Assembly: GCA_937891165.1 (NCBI GenBank)
Contig: CALAEX010000066.1
Coordinates: 8,788 to 72,787 of the forward strand
DNA length: 64,000 nucleotides
From: an uncultured Lachnospiraceae bacterium
GTDB lineage: Bacteria; Bacillota; Clostridia; Lachnospirales; Lachnospiraceae
Reading direction: 5' to 3'
Positions 62,436 through 64,000 of the stretch are shown piece by piece. Positions within the stretch are counted from its first letter, which is position 1, and each line of letters begins with the position of its first letter. The position numbers and the translations under genes are program-made. Below the pieces are notes generated by a model. The model was not told where the DNA came from and made no database searches. It saw nothing but the letters and a program-made list of their open reading frames with translations.

Positions 62436-63788
62436 TTACTTAGAAATCATACGTCCAATCTCTCTACCAAGCTTATTGCTATTAAGAGAAACTTCGCGTT
62501 CCAAAGTTTCTAGTGTATAAGTTTCAAAAGAGTCAGAACCATCGTAAAGAATATCAATGGTTTCAGTTCCTTCATCAATGATGATGAATCCAAGTAAGAA
62601 TAATTCCTTCATGATTTTTTTCGCAAAGTAAATATCTCTTACATCGAAACCATATTCATTTCTAATATCTTCTACTTCAAAAGAAGTAATTACAATAGTT
62701 GCGTTTGGTACCAACTTACTAATTCCAGATAAAGAAAACTGTACTTTCTTTTCTTTTAATCTTTTCAGAGTTGGTAAGAAAGCAGATGCTCCTCTTGATT
62801 TATATGTAGAGTCTGTCTTAATATCATCCAGATGAAGTAATAAATCTTTAACAAAAGAAATTTCACCTGTTACCCAACGTATAAAGTTGAAAGTGAAATT
62901 TCTATTTTTGAGAACGTTACCAATGTTGGTAACTAAATCTCTGGACTTGGCGATATGCATATATGCCTTAACTCCAACAATAAAATCAATGTACTGTACA
63001 AATTCTTTCTTATCGTTTACTGCCATCAGTCTTACAGATAATCCATAAGGCTGTAATTCATTTACTCTTTTAACATCTCTATCAAGCATTCTAGGAGTGT
63101 TTAAATCCTTAGAAGCCATACGAAGTGCATCGGCAGTAGCAGAAGCATTTGCATTGTCTACAATACCCTGAAGAATTTCAGATCTAGTAGGTGCTTCTGT
63201 TACTGGGAAAGGATGTAGATTGAATTCTGACAAATGGTCTTTTATCTGATTTTTGAAATCATTATAAGCATCGCTATTTAATACAGCTTCACTAAATGCA
63301 ATACCATAAGAACCATCTGGACTTAAAAATAATTTGTATTCCCCTTTATATACACGACTCATTGTATTTTCATACATTTCATCGGATACTGTAAGATTTG
63401 GACATTCGGATTCCATAAAAGATTTTAAAGCCTTCAAATCATTTTCAGATTCAAATAAAGCTTTTTCATTAATCACTGATTCCAACTTAATATTTTGATG
63501 AAGTCTCTTCATATAATCAAGAGGACTTCTATCAATAGTAATATCAATAAGAGGATTTGCAGCGATTACTGTTTGGACAAAAGATGCGTATACTCTGTCC
63601 ATATTATTCGTGGTAACTGCAGCCATATCTTTTGGCGTGGAATCAGACACGATACATGGGAATAAACACGTAGTACCCTTTGCTCTACGTGCGATGCTCT
63701 GGGTATTTAAACTATTCAGATCTTCTAAATCTTTCGTAGCATTTCTACCTTTTCTAGCGAGTGACATAATATCCTCAATGAGAGCCAT
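62436..63788 (-). CDS. Putative virion structural protein, first gene of the run
   Basis: 450 residues with site AAGGGAGGTA. Mixed alpha/beta rather than purely helical: TTCLFPCIVSDSTPKDMAAV near residue 38, IDFIVGVKAYMHIAKSRDLV near 265, IIIDEGTETIDILYDGSDSF near 405. It has no acidic leader. I do not recognise a family; the conserved globular fold and promoter-proximal place suggest a major structural or tail-related protein. Confidence 0.7.
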   Translation of the reverse strand: MALIEDIMSLARKGRNATKDLEDLNSLNTQSIARRAKGTTCLFPCIVSDSTPKDMAAVTTNNMDRVYASFVQTVIAANPLIDITIDRSPLDYMKRLHQNIKLESVINEKALFESENDLKALKSFMESECPNLTVSDEMYENTMSRVYKGEYKLFLSPDGSYGIAFSEAVLNSDAYNDFKNQIKDHLSEFNLHPFPVTEAPTRSEILQGIVDNANASATADALRMASKDLNTPRMLDRDVKRVNELQPYGLSVRLMAVNDKKEFVQYIDFIVGVKAYMHIAKSRDLVTNIGNVLKNRNFTFNFIRWVTGEISFVKDLLLHLDDIKTDSTYKSRGASAFLPTLKRLKEKKVQFSLSGISKLVPNATIVITSFEVEDIRNEYGFDVRDIYFAKKIMKELFLLGFIIIDEGTETIDILYDGSDSFETYTLETLEREVSLNSNKLGREIGRMISK

Positions 63789-63947
63789 CGTCGGGTACCT
63801 CCCTTCTTTTATTGATAATTTAAAGTATTGTTTTCTAGGGCTTTTTCTATAGTTATTTTAAAATAATGATGTATTATAGTTTTAGATATGATGAAATATT
63901 GGTAAAATTTGGTAAAAATGGAAAATTTTAGACTTACTCACACATTA

Positions 63948-64000
63948 TTGAATTTAGCACAATTAATTTTCTCTATCTCTCGGTAAAACACGGGAGATAG
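63948..64000 (+). repeat. Cassette leader repeat, inverted copy (cut by window edge)
   Basis: GAATTTAGCACAATTAATTT and CTCTATCTCTCGGTAAAACA continue to the edge in the orientation opposite to copies 1-4, so a plus-strand fibre cassette probably follows outside the window. The loop GTAAAACAC equals the complement of copy 2. 63789-63947 has no supportable gene; AATGATGTATTATAG near 63865 is a weak plus-oriented relative of the promoter motif. Confidence 0.8.

Noticed and set aside
1..64000. CRISPR array or genetic-code reassignment
   Set aside because: The only spaced repeats are the fibre leaders and introns, with irregular spacing. TAA, TAG and TGA all end clear genes.

Overview
The window is part of a large, AT-rich, tailed-phage genome, almost certainly a jumbo phage of a Gram-positive (Clostridia-type) host. 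Evidence: a phage-type multisubunit RNA polymerase split into separate genes, a UvsX/RecA recombinase, a 2,953-residue tape measure protein carrying peptidoglycan-degrading modules, a T4 gp21-like prohead protease, trimeric dUTPase, RusA-like resolvase, tightly packed genes with strong AGGAGG-type ribosome sites, hairpin terminators at most gene-block ends, and many unrecognised small proteins. TAA, TAG and TGA all serve as stops, so the standard bacterial code fits. Host and lifestyle are inference.

Layout. 1-470: edge of a tail-fibre-like cassette (minus) and a repeated leader. 474-9129: plus-strand block with uvsX/recA (one group I intron carrying an HNH endonuclease), an unknown gene, and the C-terminal half of RNA polymerase beta (three group I introns, one with an HNH endonuclease). 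9130-14537: variable region with five minus-strand tail-fibre-like cassettes or fragments counting the one at the left edge, four copies of a hairpin-bearing leader repeat, and a few small genes. 14538-15788: unknown gene, dUTPase, a tRNA with an odd anticodon loop. 15859-28214: tape measure and tail/baseplate genes plus RusA. 28448-30846 (minus): C-terminal half of beta-prime with one intron. 30895-37461: small genes, then virion assembly genes including the prohead protease and a probable core protein. 38527-41165: N-terminal half of beta-prime, broken into five exons by four group I introns. 41234-52674: nucleotide-metabolism-like proteins (two MazG-like, two deoxyribosyltransferase-like), an AAA ATPase, and a family of coiled-coil paralogues. 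52722-63788 (minus): nine consecutive genes for related, probably virion-internal proteins.

The most striking content is nine group I introns in four core genes. I placed most splice sites by P1 pairing (U.G at the 5' site), terminal G, P10 where visible and restoration of the conserved protein. The result includes exons of only 14, 17 and 34 nt. One intron splits the beta-prime catalytic motif NADFDGD into NADFD and GD. Other notable systems are the fibre cassette array, a recurrent GATATATTATT promoter-like motif in front of many blocks (candidate promoter for the phage's own polymerase), and a two-copy structured leader RNA with covarying stems.

How the parts fit: the phage polymerase would transcribe blocks from the recurrent motif; UvsX, RusA, dUTPase and MazG-like enzymes serve replication and nucleotide pools; the protease matures a prohead whose core and internal proteins are encoded nearby; the tape measure, baseplate and switchable fibres build the adsorption and wall-penetration machine.
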